Source: a virus
DNA: 26,554 bases
Strand: one strand, 5' to 3'
IMG/VR virus record: IMGVR_UViG_3300042452_001130
Location: 1 to 26,554 of that record
Every line of letters begins with the position of its first letter. Position 1 is the stretch's first letter. The notes beneath the pieces are model-generated. The model worked only from the letters and a program-made list of their open reading frames with translations, did not search any database and was not told where the DNA came from. Below, piece by piece: positions 15,115 through 22,019 of the stretch. A program made the translations under genes and the position numbers.

Positions 15115-16351
15115 CCACACCAAACGGCGATCCATCCATATGGGTCGCCGTTTTTCCTGTAAAATCCTGCCACCGCTTGACGATCACATCCACATAGCAG
15201 GGATCGAGTTCAATCAGCCGTGCCTGCCGCCCTGTTTTTTCACAAGCGATAAGGGTAGAACCAGAACCCCCGAACGGGTCGAGTACAATGTCCCGCGTCT
15301 TGCTGCTGTTGCGCACGGCCCGTTCCACCAGTTCCACGGGCTTCATGGTCGGGTGCAGGTCGTTTTTCTGGGGCTTATTGAAGAACCAGACATCGCCCTG
15401 ATCGCGTGCCCCGCACCAGAAATGTTCCGCACCATCGCGCCAGCCGTAGAGGATGGGTTCGTACTGCCGCTGATAATCAGATCGCCCCAGCGTGAAGGTA
15501 TTTTTCGCCCAGATGACAAAGGTTGACCATTTGCCGCCTGCTTTACGGAAGGCTGATTGCAACGTGTCTAGCTCTGAAGAACTCATGCACACATACACCG
15601 CGCCCTTGCAGACGCTCAGCAGATTTACACAGGCATCGTATAAAAACTGCTCGAACCCCTCGCCGAGGTTGTCGTTCATAATCGTTCGGCCAGCTTTTTT
15701 GCCGCCTTTTGCTCTGATCTTGTCTTTGGCAGTATTGCCATAATCAACATTGTAAGGCGGATCGGTAAAAACCATGTCGGCAAGAACGCCGTCCATGACC
15801 TTTTCCAGATCCGCCAGCACCGTGGCAGAGCCGCAAAGCACACGGTGATCTCCGAGCAGCCACAAGTCGCCGGGCTGCGATATAGGGTTTTCTTGAATTT
15901 CAGGAGCCGCGTCATCGTCGGTGAGACCTTGGTTTTCTTGGACATCACCATTCAAAAGGCGTTCAAGATCTTCAAAATCAAACCCCGTGATATCCAGATC
16001 AAAATCCGCATCATTTAAGGCTTGCAGCTCAAGGCGGAGCATTTCTTCGTCCCACCCTGCGTTCTCCGCAATTTTGTTATCGGCAATCACCAACGCTCGC
16101 CGCTGGGTTTCCGAGAGATGCGCCAGCATGATCACCGGCACTGTCTTAAGACCTAACCGCTGCGCCGCCATCAAGCGCCCGTGCCCCGCGATGATGACGT
16201 TGTCATCACCGATAAGAATCGGGTTCACAAAGCCAAACTCGGCAATCGACCCCGCAATCTGGCTGATCTGTTCATCCGCATGCGTCCGCGCATTCCGGGC
16301 GTAAGGAATCAGCCGCTCAAGCGGGTAGTGCTGGATGTGCAAGTCGTTCAT
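15098..16351 (-). CDS. ParB-domain DNA methyltransferase (N6-adenine/N4-cytosine class)
   Basis: The 417-residue protein joins two domains. Residues about 5-100 are a ParB/Srx-like nuclease-fold domain (LERLIPYARNARTHADEQIS, IAGHGRLMAAQRLG). Residues about 160-400 are an amino-methyltransferase: catalytic motif IV DPPY at 197-200, and the AdoMet-binding motif I DPFGGSGST at 358-366. Catalytic motif before AdoMet motif is the beta-class order. Such ParB-methyltransferases are common in phages and modify phage DNA, perhaps against host restriction; the recognition sequence cannot be read here. It begins three bases from the C5 methyltransferase stop with AGGA upstream, so both likely form one unit. 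No restriction gene is adjacent. Confidence 0.93.
   Translation of the reverse strand: MNDLHIQHYPLERLIPYARNARTHADEQISQIAGSIAEFGFVNPILIGDDNVIIAGHGRLMAAQRLGLKTVPVIMLAHLSETQRRALVIADNKIAENAGWDEEMLRLELQALNDADFDLDITGFDFEDLERLLNGDVQENQGLTDDDAAPEIQENPISQPGDLWLLGDHRVLCGSATVLADLEKVMDGVLADMVFTDPPYNVDYGNTAKDKIRAKGGKKAGRTIMNDNLGEGFEQFLYDACVNLLSVCKGAVYVCMSSSELDTLQSAFRKAGGKWSTFVIWAKNTFTLGRSDYQRQYEPILYGWRDGAEHFWCGARDQGDVWFFNKPQKNDLHPTMKPVELVERAVRNSSKTRDIVLDPFGGSGSTLIACEKTGRQARLIELDPCYVDVIVKRWQDFTGKTATHMDGSPFGVVTPPV
15122..15155 (+). terminator. Intrinsic terminator of the DUF3489-DUF6900 unit
   Basis: A 14-bp stem, AAACGGCGATCCAT (15122-15135) against ATGGGTCGCCGTTT (15140-15153) with one T-G pair, closes on a four-base loop and runs into TTTTT (15151-15155). 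It lies eight bases after the DUF6900 stop codon and inside the 3' coding part of the convergent methyltransferase gene. On the minus strand the T tract is only three bases, so it should act mainly on plus-strand transcripts. Confidence 0.8.
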
Positions 16352-16353
16352 GT

Positions 16354-17328
16354 TCAGTCCTGATCAAAACAAGCGCGGAGAGTGCGCCACGCATATGCTG
16401 CTGCCAGCGGCACCACCCCGTTACCGCAGGCTCTGATTCTGTCCACCCGATAGGCCAGCCCATCAGCCATTCGGTGAACGCTGGGTTTAAGCTCATCAGG
16501 AACGGTTTCCCATCCGGCAAGATCGCGTGGGCCTGGCGGCCAAAGTGGAATGCCGCTTCGGCCACGGATTCCTGCCGTCCGCCTTTGTCGTTCGGGGTAT
16601 CCTTCCAGTCGCGGCTGAGGGGGGTCGGCCACGCCTTGGCTGTTTCGCCCAGCGCATTTCCATGCCCGCTGCTGGTGCTGCCCGGCTCCTGCGCCCTTGG
16701 GCTTGGCCAGAGGATTTGTTCCCGCAGATTGCTGGGGCGGCTGCGTCCCTCGCGCTGCCCCCCTTTGCCCATCAGGCGTTGCATTGCCGCCGTGCTGCGC
16801 TGGGGCAGATGATCCATCGTGTTTGGTGTTGCCCAGTTGAGCGAGGATAAACAACCGCTCGCGGCGGTGCGGCGCACCCACTTCTTCCGCGCTAAACAGG
16901 CCTGCCGCAACCGCGTAACCCATGTTGCCCAAGTCATGGCAGACCTGTTCAAATCCCAACGATAGATGGTTGGCGACGTTCTCGAAAAAGCACCACTGGG
17001 GTTGGATTTCACGGGCGATGCGGGCAACGTGTGGCCACAGGTGCCGGGGGTCTTGGTCGGCTCGCTTACGCCCTGCGATGCTAAACGGCTGGCAGGGGTA
17101 TCCGGCAGTGATGCAATCAATTTTGCCGCGCCAGCTTTTGCCGTCGAATGTTCGCACGTCAGACCAGATAGGCGCCGGATCCAACCGTCCTGCTTCCATA
17201 TGCGCAACAAGGAGGCTGGCAACATAGGCTTCCCCCTCGACATAACAAACGGCATGGGCGTCAGGCACAGCGAGGCGCAGGCCAAGCTCAAGCCCGCCCG
17301 CTCCGGCACATAAAGCCAAGACATTCAA
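16354..17328 (-). CDS. DNA (cytosine-5-)methyltransferase
   Basis: C5-methyltransferase motifs appear in order: motif I VLALCAGAGGLELGLRL, motif IV with the catalytic cysteine in GYPCQPFSIAG, motif VI FFENVAN, motif VIII HRRERLFILAQ, and a C-terminal GNGVVPLAAAYAWRTL (IX/X). Neither possible start is ATG. I choose TTG 17328-17326 because it gives MNVLALCAGAGG, the usual distance to motif I, with a weak GGAAA upstream. TTG at 17370 would give 338 residues but lies in a GTCAACC repeat and has no ribosome site. The target site is unknown. A second 335-codon open frame on the same strand is a shadow; it lacks these motifs. Probable role: protecting phage DNA. Confidence 0.93.
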   Translation of the reverse strand: MNVLALCAGAGGLELGLRLAVPDAHAVCYVEGEAYVASLLVAHMEAGRLDPAPIWSDVRTFDGKSWRGKIDCITAGYPCQPFSIAGRKRADQDPRHLWPHVARIAREIQPQWCFFENVANHLSLGFEQVCHDLGNMGYAVAAGLFSAEEVGAPHRRERLFILAQLGNTKHDGSSAPAQHGGNATPDGQRGAARGTQPPQQSAGTNPLAKPKGAGAGQHQQRAWKCAGRNSQGVADPPQPRLEGYPERQRRTAGIRGRSGIPLWPPGPRDLAGWETVPDELKPSVHRMADGLAYRVDRIRACGNGVVPLAAAYAWRTLRACFDQD

Positions 17329-17342
17329 AATGATTTCCGAGG

Positions 17343-17370
17343 ATAATTTCTGTGGATGAAAATGTGTCAA
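17343..17370 (-). promoter_or_regulatory. Candidate promoter for the methyltransferase pair
   Basis: On the minus strand, a perfect TTGACA (17370-17365) is followed by a 16-base spacer and AATTAT (17348-17343), which matches four of six positions of TATAAT. The expected transcript start is only about eight bases before the TTG start chosen for the C5 methyltransferase, so the mRNA would be nearly leaderless. The TTGACA is part of a GGTTGAC repeat unit, so a protein bound to the repeats would cover it. Confidence 0.35.
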
Positions 17371-17481
17371 CCAGCCGCGTCAACCTGGTTGATACAAACG
17401 GGGATGGTTGACAGGTGCGGTTAACACGGAAAGTGTCGGTTCGTCAGGGGTTCAGCGGTTTTTGTCAACCGCGTGTCAACC
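17366..17481. repeat. Cluster of GTCAACC/GGTTGAC motifs (operator- or iteron-like)
   Basis: Five exact copies of the 7-mer occur at 17366-17372, 17379-17385, 17406-17412 (inverted), 17464-17470 and 17475-17481. Near copies lie at 17387-17393 (GGTTGAT) and 17419-17425 (GGTTAAC). Two pairs have starts 13 bases apart (N6 spacing) in opposite orientations, and a third pair has N4 spacing. No gene lies between 17371 and 17657. The arrangement looks like binding sites for a dimeric or cooperatively binding regulator. Confidence 0.6.
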
Positions 17482-17601
17482 TTGTGTTTTCGGCTGACGC
17501 TAAAAAAATCCCGCGCTCAGCCCACCCGCATAGGTTTTCGGGGGAGGAGTACCTTGGTTTTTTGGGGTAGCCAGCGATGAAGGGGGATTTAGAATAAAAT
17601 C

Positions 17602-17656
17602 TGCACAAACATAACTGTGCACTATGCCTAATACAATATACAAGTGGTGCACCACT
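17602..17656. promoter_or_regulatory. Two palindromes centred on GTGCAC, operator-like
   Basis: TGCACA (17602-17607) and TGTGCA (17616-17621) form an interrupted palindrome with an 8-base spacer. AGTGGTGCACCACT (17643-17656) is a perfect 14-bp palindrome lying immediately after the stop codon of the next gene (17660-17658). The GTGCAC cores at 17617 and 17647 are 30 bases apart, roughly three helical turns. The intervening sequence is AT-rich. These could be operators or, for the second, a weak transcript-end hairpin without a T tract. Confidence 0.45.
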
Positions 17657-17657
17657 G

Positions 17658-18197
17658 TCAACGCTTTCTTTTCCTGGCTGTGTTCATCTCATCCAATGCC
17701 TCCCGCAGCCGAATGATTGCATAGCCTTTGCGCCACTGGCGCTGCTTCTCGTAGTCACCAAGGCTATGACAGACACAGCAAATGGCTTCTAGGATGCGCT
17801 GTGATTCTTCATTAACCAGATCCATCAGGCTACGGTAGTGATGCACCGCCTGCATGCAGCGCTCGGCCATAAACATCTCGGGTTTGCTATTGGCGGGTAT
17901 AACGGCGAGATCATAGGACAGTGAGGGCTGCATCCGAACAAACAAACCATAGAGTCGATCCGCAATGCGGTACTGGTCATGGTTGATACCCCGGCAGCGT
18001 TTATCGGCAATGTCCTTGGCCTCATCCTCGCAGTACCAGCGGTAGTATTTATCAATAGGACGCTGGTCTTTGAGGCGGTTGGCGTAGCCAAGATCGGTCT
18101 TGACCTGCTCGAACGTCACCCGCGCCTGCGTTTCCGGTGTGCCTAGGTCGGCGTAAATCCCATTGGGCAGGATGTGCTTGTTTTTCTTCTTAGCCAT
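17658..18197 (-). CDS. Hypothetical protein, possible DUF6456-like phage regulator
   Basis: I start at ATG 18197-18195, which follows GGAGGCATCC; the longer in-frame extension runs far into the resolvase gene. The 179-residue basic protein starts MAKKKNKHILPNGIYADLGT. It has YYRWYCEDEAKDIADKRCRG, SYDLAVIPANSKPEMFMAER, a helical ILEAICCVCHSLGDYEKQRQ segment and ends in KRKR. The last 60 residues resemble phage DUF6456-type proteins in pattern, but I cannot confirm this. Its place at the end of the early genes, next to repeat-rich regulatory DNA and before the late region, suits a late-gene regulator or antiterminator. This is inference. It overlaps the upstream gene by eight bases. Confidence 0.7.
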   Translation of the reverse strand: MAKKKNKHILPNGIYADLGTPETQARVTFEQVKTDLGYANRLKDQRPIDKYYRWYCEDEAKDIADKRCRGINHDQYRIADRLYGLFVRMQPSLSYDLAVIPANSKPEMFMAERCMQAVHHYRSLMDLVNEESQRILEAICCVCHSLGDYEKQRQWRKGYAIIRLREALDEMNTARKRKR

Positions 18198-18651
18198 GGA
18201 TGCCTCCATGCTGGGCAATTGCCCAGTGCAAGAGTGCGAGGGCATCAGCCTCGTTATCATCGATAGGATTGTGGCCTAAATCCTGCACAGCCTTGATGAC
18301 GGTTTCCTTGCTGGCATTGCCTTTGCCAGTGACGAATTGCTTGATGGTACCCACTGGAACGCCTGCGTAGGGAATACTTTGCCCCTCACACCACGCCGTG
18401 AGATGGCTCAGAAATCCGCCATAGGTATGGGCGGCATCGACTCCAAGATGGCGGCGAACCTCCTCGAAGTACACGGCCTGCACACCGCCACAAACCTGAT
18501 GCGTTTCTTCAAGCCAGCGTTCAAAACGTAAATATCTCATGCCGCCACCCTCGAAGCGACGTGGCTTAAAATGCGCCGTACCACTCACAATCTTTCGGCT
18601 GCGCAGTGCCCAGCCGGTAGTAGTGCCTAAATCCAATGCCAGAATATTCAC
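18190..18651 (-). CDS. RuvC-like Holliday junction resolvase (phage type)
   Basis: I choose the GTG start at 18651-18649, since AGGAGA lies just upstream and the product then starts MNILALDLGTTTGWAL, the RuvC/RNase H first strand. The 153-residue protein shows the RuvC acidic set: Asp7 in ALDLGT, Glu63/Glu64 in YFEEV, and the C-terminal DDNEADALALL (Asp132, Asp136). A GTIKQFVTGKGNASKETV segment is typical of phage RuvC-like nucleases. Such enzymes resolve branched DNA before packaging. It follows the candidate origin and the primase gene, consistent with a role in processing replicated DNA. Confidence 0.9.
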   Translation of the reverse strand: MNILALDLGTTTGWALRSRKIVSGTAHFKPRRFEGGGMRYLRFERWLEETHQVCGGVQAVYFEEVRRHLGVDAAHTYGGFLSHLTAWCEGQSIPYAGVPVGTIKQFVTGKGNASKETVIKAVQDLGHNPIDDNEADALALLHWAIAQHGGIHG

Positions 18652-18707
18652 GATTGTATCTCCTGTGTTGATGATTGGAAAAACGGATCGCTCCACCCAT
18701 CACAGGC

Positions 18708-18748
18708 GTGTGCGTGGCCAGACCCTCTCTGGGTCAAGCCACACACAC
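18708..18748 (-). other. Long stable hairpin upstream of the resolvase gene
   Basis: Arms GTGTGCGTGGC (18708-18718) and GCCACACACAC (18738-18748) pair over all 11 positions on the minus-strand RNA (one U-G pair). Inside, after a 2x2 mismatch, GACCC (18721-18725) pairs with GGGTC (18731-18735) around a five-base loop. A shorter CCACACA/TGTGTGG repeat (18739-18745, 18751-18757) competes with the outer arm. No T tract follows, so a plain terminator is unlikely; it could be an attenuator, RNA stabiliser or single-strand origin structure. Confidence 0.6.
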
Positions 18749-18768
18749 TATGTGTGGGAGGGACACCC

Positions 18769-18936
18769 CAAACTGGAATTCGATTGAAAATGATTATTTT
18801 TCTTGACGTTAAGGCCAGTTGACCCAGTTTGACGGGCAGTTTGCCGTGGCAAACTGAATTTCGATTTAAGTCGCTGAAAAACAATGATTCCAGTTTGCGG
18901 CAGTTTGACAGTTTGCCCTCTAACTGCTTCAGTTTG
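18769..18936. repeat. CAGTTTG iteron-like array, candidate replication origin
   Basis: Eight exact CAGTTTG copies occur in 168 bases: direct at 18825, 18837, 18891, 18901, 18909 and 18930, inverted at 18769 and 18850. The copies at 18837 and 18850 form CAGTTTGCC-GT-GGCAAACTG. AT-rich stretches (18776-18815 and 18857-18890) lie between groups. The array directly follows the primase-helicase gene. A 100-codon minus-strand frame spans it, but its repeated K-L residues come from the motif and it looks noncoding. The region 18652-18946 otherwise holds only the hairpin described separately. Confidence 0.65.
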
Positions 18937-18946
18937 ACGGAGGCGC

Positions 18947-21076
18947 TCATACCGTCACCTCATCGTGATAAATCCACACATCAGGGTCTTCGATGGGCAA
19001 AACCGCACCATCGGACGGGCTTCGATAATGTGTGGGTAGGAAAGGTTTGTAGGGCGTTGTAACTTCGCCGGTATCGGTGTCTATCTGCTCTGTGCCACCG
19101 GGTATCTCCATCCCCTCAACGCAGAGAAAACCATTGCGTGAACGTGCCGCTCCATCTTTATTGAACTTGATGAACCCCTTGGATGTCAGAACATCAATAC
19201 GGTCGCGGATGGCGTGACGACCGCCAAGTCCAGCCTTGTTCTCCCACACCTGTGTAAACAGACTGGCTGTATAGAGATTGCCTTTGCGCCCCTCATCGAA
19301 GATAATCTCAAGAATCTGGTCATGTTTGCGCCGCCGTTCCGCATCCAAGCGTTCGCCGTAATGCTTGTTGACTAAGCGTTCGGACTCAACATCGACTTCG
19401 CACCACTCGCCGTTAATCTTATCGATATGCTTTACAGGCGGAGTCTCACCATTGCGCAATTCAAAACATAAGCGCCGAATACTTTGCTGCTCGTCCGGTC
19501 GGTAAAGCACAATCCCAGAGCTATAAAAACTGCGGATTGCGCCTGCGCCTGAAAGTGCCTGAAATGGGTCTTCTTCCAGCTGCTTTTTCTGAATTTTGCG
19601 GATATGATGGGCAAGGATCACGCCCGCCATAGGATTGACCATCTGCCGTAGGCATTCCACGCGCTCCTGCAAAAACTGCAGCATGGCGGTGTTATCGTTT
19701 TCGTTAGCGCCCTTGCTGCTGTCGAAGACATTACGTAGCGGGTCAATAACGATAACATCGACTTCGCCTGGCTCAAAAAAACACAGGATTGTATCCCGCA
19801 GTTTGCTAACGCCTTGCTCATTTAGTAGGCAGTTGACCTGCGGCGTAATGACGAGATTTTTTCGCACCAGTGGCCAGGCTGTTTCGTCAAAAGACAAGGC
19901 GCGCAGCCTCTCACGCAGGTAGTGGTAGCCAATTTCAAGCTGAAAATAGAAAATCTTGAGCGGTCTGGGCGGTGTCATGCCCAGAAATGGCAAGCCTGCC
20001 GCCATGTGTGCCATCCAACAGATCAGCAGGTCGCTTTTTCCAACCTTGGGCGCGCCACCAAGCACGCCGAGGCCACCATGCGTCAAAATGCGGGGCGCAA
20101 TCAGATCGGGCGGAACATCCGATGCATCGTCAAGCAGAGTACCCACATCATAAGCAGCTATGGGTGAGCGCCGCTCAATGGGGATAATCGTTGCGCTGGC
20201 GATAAGTGCGTCAATGTCTGTACCATCAGTCAGCGCATTCGCCGCATCCCATTTTAAAGGCTTGTCGGGGGGCGGTGTTAACAGCGCGATGCTGCGCACT
20301 TTATGATAGGGTAAAACATCAACGACTCTGGCTGCGTATTCTCGGCCAGCCTCATCGTTATCTGGCCAGATGACAATCTGTTTGCCTTGCAATGGTGACC
20401 AATCCGTTTTCTCAACCGGCGCATTGGCACCGTTCATGGCGGTGGTAGCGCAGATGCCCCTGGCAATCAGCGCATCGGCGCATTTTTCGCCTTCTACCAG
20501 CACAACATGGCTGACAGTGGCAATGCCGGGCTGATTGTAGAGTGGTCGCGGCTCAGGAGCTTTGTGCCGCCGGGCTTTCACATCCCAAGGGCGGAACTCT
20601 TTGCCATCTCCCGTGTCATAGCGGTACACGCAGGCGATCAGGTTGCCTGACGCATCCTGATAATCCCAACGGGCAGTGGGAGCACCCAGATCCGTTTCAC
20701 GCTTGCTTTGCATGCGGGAAACGCCGAGCCAATCTGCTATCTGAGCAATAATCTCTAGAAAATCGGTACGGCTATCCAAGCCATGTACGGCTCCCCATAG
20801 ACTAATAATATCGCCGCCATCGCCCGTGGCAAAATCGTGCCACATCCCAGCTTTCTGGCCAGCAATCTCGACAACCAGGCTATCCCCCTTGTTGCCGTAG
20901 ATATCGCCAACATAAAATTTGCCATGCCGAAACACCCCTGCGGGCAGCAAATACGCAAGTGCGTGTCTGATTTGTCCCTGAAGGCGCCCTTTGACCTCAT
21001 CAATGTCAGGCATGGCGGATTGAGGCGAATATTCGTCCTGGGTTTTTGCGCTGTTAAAGTCGAGTCCTGTGTTCAC
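18947..21076 (-). CDS. Phage DNA primase-helicase (Toprim plus RepA-like AAA ATPase)
   Basis: I start at GTG 21076-21074, which overlaps the upstream stop as GTGA with a GGGGGG run about nine bases before it; the TTG at 21091 is the other option. The 709-residue product has an N-terminal domain (about 1-120), a Toprim domain (about 190-255) with VEGEK and PDNDEAG acidic motifs, and a RecA/RepA-like ATPase with Walker A GGAPKVGKS near 340-348 and Walker B DVIVIDPLRNVF. A LAHHIRK sensor segment and a C-terminal winged-helix-like part follow. I do not see a classic CHC2 zinc finger. It should load at the origin, unwind and prime phage DNA. Confidence 0.92.
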   Translation of the reverse strand: MNTGLDFNSAKTQDEYSPQSAMPDIDEVKGRLQGQIRHALAYLLPAGVFRHGKFYVGDIYGNKGDSLVVEIAGQKAGMWHDFATGDGGDIISLWGAVHGLDSRTDFLEIIAQIADWLGVSRMQSKRETDLGAPTARWDYQDASGNLIACVYRYDTGDGKEFRPWDVKARRHKAPEPRPLYNQPGIATVSHVVLVEGEKCADALIARGICATTAMNGANAPVEKTDWSPLQGKQIVIWPDNDEAGREYAARVVDVLPYHKVRSIALLTPPPDKPLKWDAANALTDGTDIDALIASATIIPIERRSPIAAYDVGTLLDDASDVPPDLIAPRILTHGGLGVLGGAPKVGKSDLLICWMAHMAAGLPFLGMTPPRPLKIFYFQLEIGYHYLRERLRALSFDETAWPLVRKNLVITPQVNCLLNEQGVSKLRDTILCFFEPGEVDVIVIDPLRNVFDSSKGANENDNTAMLQFLQERVECLRQMVNPMAGVILAHHIRKIQKKQLEEDPFQALSGAGAIRSFYSSGIVLYRPDEQQSIRRLCFELRNGETPPVKHIDKINGEWCEVDVESERLVNKHYGERLDAERRRKHDQILEIIFDEGRKGNLYTASLFTQVWENKAGLGGRHAIRDRIDVLTSKGFIKFNKDGAARSRNGFLCVEGMEIPGGTEQIDTDTGEVTTPYKPFLPTHYRSPSDGAVLPIEDPDVWIYHDEVTV

Positions 21077-21825
21077 GCCTGATCCCCCCAACAGGTTTTA
21101 CGGTAAGGGCAGAATCGGCATTCAAAGTGTTCAGGGTCGCTGGTGAAGCGTGCTAAAATCTCTTGATGGTCAGACGCCTTTAAAATCCTGACAGCTCTGT
21201 CACTGGCTTTTTGAGCGCGTGTAACGTCAAATGGCACCAGCTCGTGATAAATTTCTGCTGTGTCTTTATTGATGGCGGTAAAAAGCGCTGGGTTCTTGGA
21301 AATTCCCGGTACGCTGGCTTCCATGTATGCCTGATAGATTGCCACTTGCGCGGCATAGACTGGTTTGGAATCAGCCAAGCCTTTCTTGACGGTGTCTTTC
21401 CAAGATTTAGCGTTAAGGGATTTGCATTCCCACAGCATAGGGAACGACAAGCCAAGATCGACTGGCGCATTATTAATAATCCCGTCCACATGCCCCCGGA
21501 TTCGGCCATTTGCCACTGAGAACCCGAAAGGCTGGCCATCTCGGCGCTTGGTAAAAAGCTCAATTCCCGTGAGGCGCAACCATCCCACCGCCAGATCTTC
21601 GAACACATGTCCAGCAGCGAATATCCGTAAGACTTGAGCACTGAACGCGTCATCGCGCGGGGTATGCAGGAATTCGAACTGCAGCGCCCGGTCACACGCC
21701 ACACCCAGCCTTGAGGCACCAAGATACTCTCGTTCGTTCTGGTTGGCGTGCTCCCTCTGCAGAGCTTCATCAATGTGTTGGTTCAGCCTCTCGGCAAACG
21801 TGGGGCGATGATTAAAATCCAGCAT
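21073..21825 (-). CDS. Cas4/AddB-type PD-(D/E)XK exonuclease with predicted 4Fe-4S cluster
   Basis: The 250-residue nuclease shows the RecB-family core: His73 in AGHVFEDLAVGW, Asp114 in RGHVDG, Glu133-x-Lys135 in LWECKSLN, and the QxxxY motif Gln160/Tyr164 (QVAIYQAYM). Cys44 (GVACDRALQ) and C-terminal Cys236, Cys239 and Cys245 (CRFCPYRKTC) form the C...CxxCxxxxxC pattern that binds a 4Fe-4S cluster in Cas4 and AddB. There is no CRISPR context. In phages such nucleases process DNA ends for recombination, here beside a Sak4-like ATPase. It starts on the last base of the upstream stop (TGATG). Confidence 0.92.
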   Translation of the reverse strand: MLDFNHRPTFAERLNQHIDEALQREHANQNEREYLGASRLGVACDRALQFEFLHTPRDDAFSAQVLRIFAAGHVFEDLAVGWLRLTGIELFTKRRDGQPFGFSVANGRIRGHVDGIINNAPVDLGLSFPMLWECKSLNAKSWKDTVKKGLADSKPVYAAQVAIYQAYMEASVPGISKNPALFTAINKDTAEIYHELVPFDVTRAQKASDRAVRILKASDHQEILARFTSDPEHFECRFCPYRKTCWGDQA

Positions 21826-22019
21826 CAGAAAGGCACCTCATCGCTGCCTTCCAACAGTTTTTCCTGATAGGCGGTGACAATCACCTCAATCAGGGTGAGC
21901 ACCTCAGCACGACTGAGATCTTTGAATGCCCGGTGCATACCAATTTCCGCCACATACTCACCAAGGGCTGTCAGGGCGTGCGCCATGGCGGCTTTTTCGT
22001 AATCGGTAGGGTCGATCAT
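21825..22019 (-). CDS. Small DUF6511-like phage protein (64 aa)
   Basis: The 64-residue protein starts MIDPTDYEKAAMAHALTALG and has EYVAEIGMHRAFKDLSRAEV followed by LTLIEVIVTAYQEKL, ending acidic. The 'G-x-x-x-A-E-I-G-M...L-x-x-x-E-V-L-x-L-I-E-V' pattern recalls the C-terminal part of DUF6511 phage proteins, but I am not certain. It overlaps the helicase stop (ATGA) and the nuclease start (TGATG), so all three are translationally coupled; a role as a partner of the helicase or nuclease is possible but unproven. Confidence 0.75.
   Translation of the reverse strand: MIDPTDYEKAAMAHALTALGEYVAEIGMHRAFKDLSRAEVLTLIEVIVTAYQEKLLEGSDEVPF

Noticed and set aside
16317-17324. A 335-codon open frame on the same strand as the C5 methyltransferase, out of frame with it
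   Set aside because: The methyltransferase frame has all conserved motifs in order; this one has none and overlaps almost fully.
18648-18950. A 100-codon minus-strand frame starting in an ATGA overlap with the primase stop
   Set aside because: Its sequence is dictated by CAAACTG repeats and a hairpin, and has no protein-like pattern; treated as noncoding.
21073-21825. CRISPR-associated Cas4
   Set aside because: The Fe-S nuclease pattern fits Cas4, but no repeat-spacer array or other cas gene is present and the neighbours are phage recombination genes.
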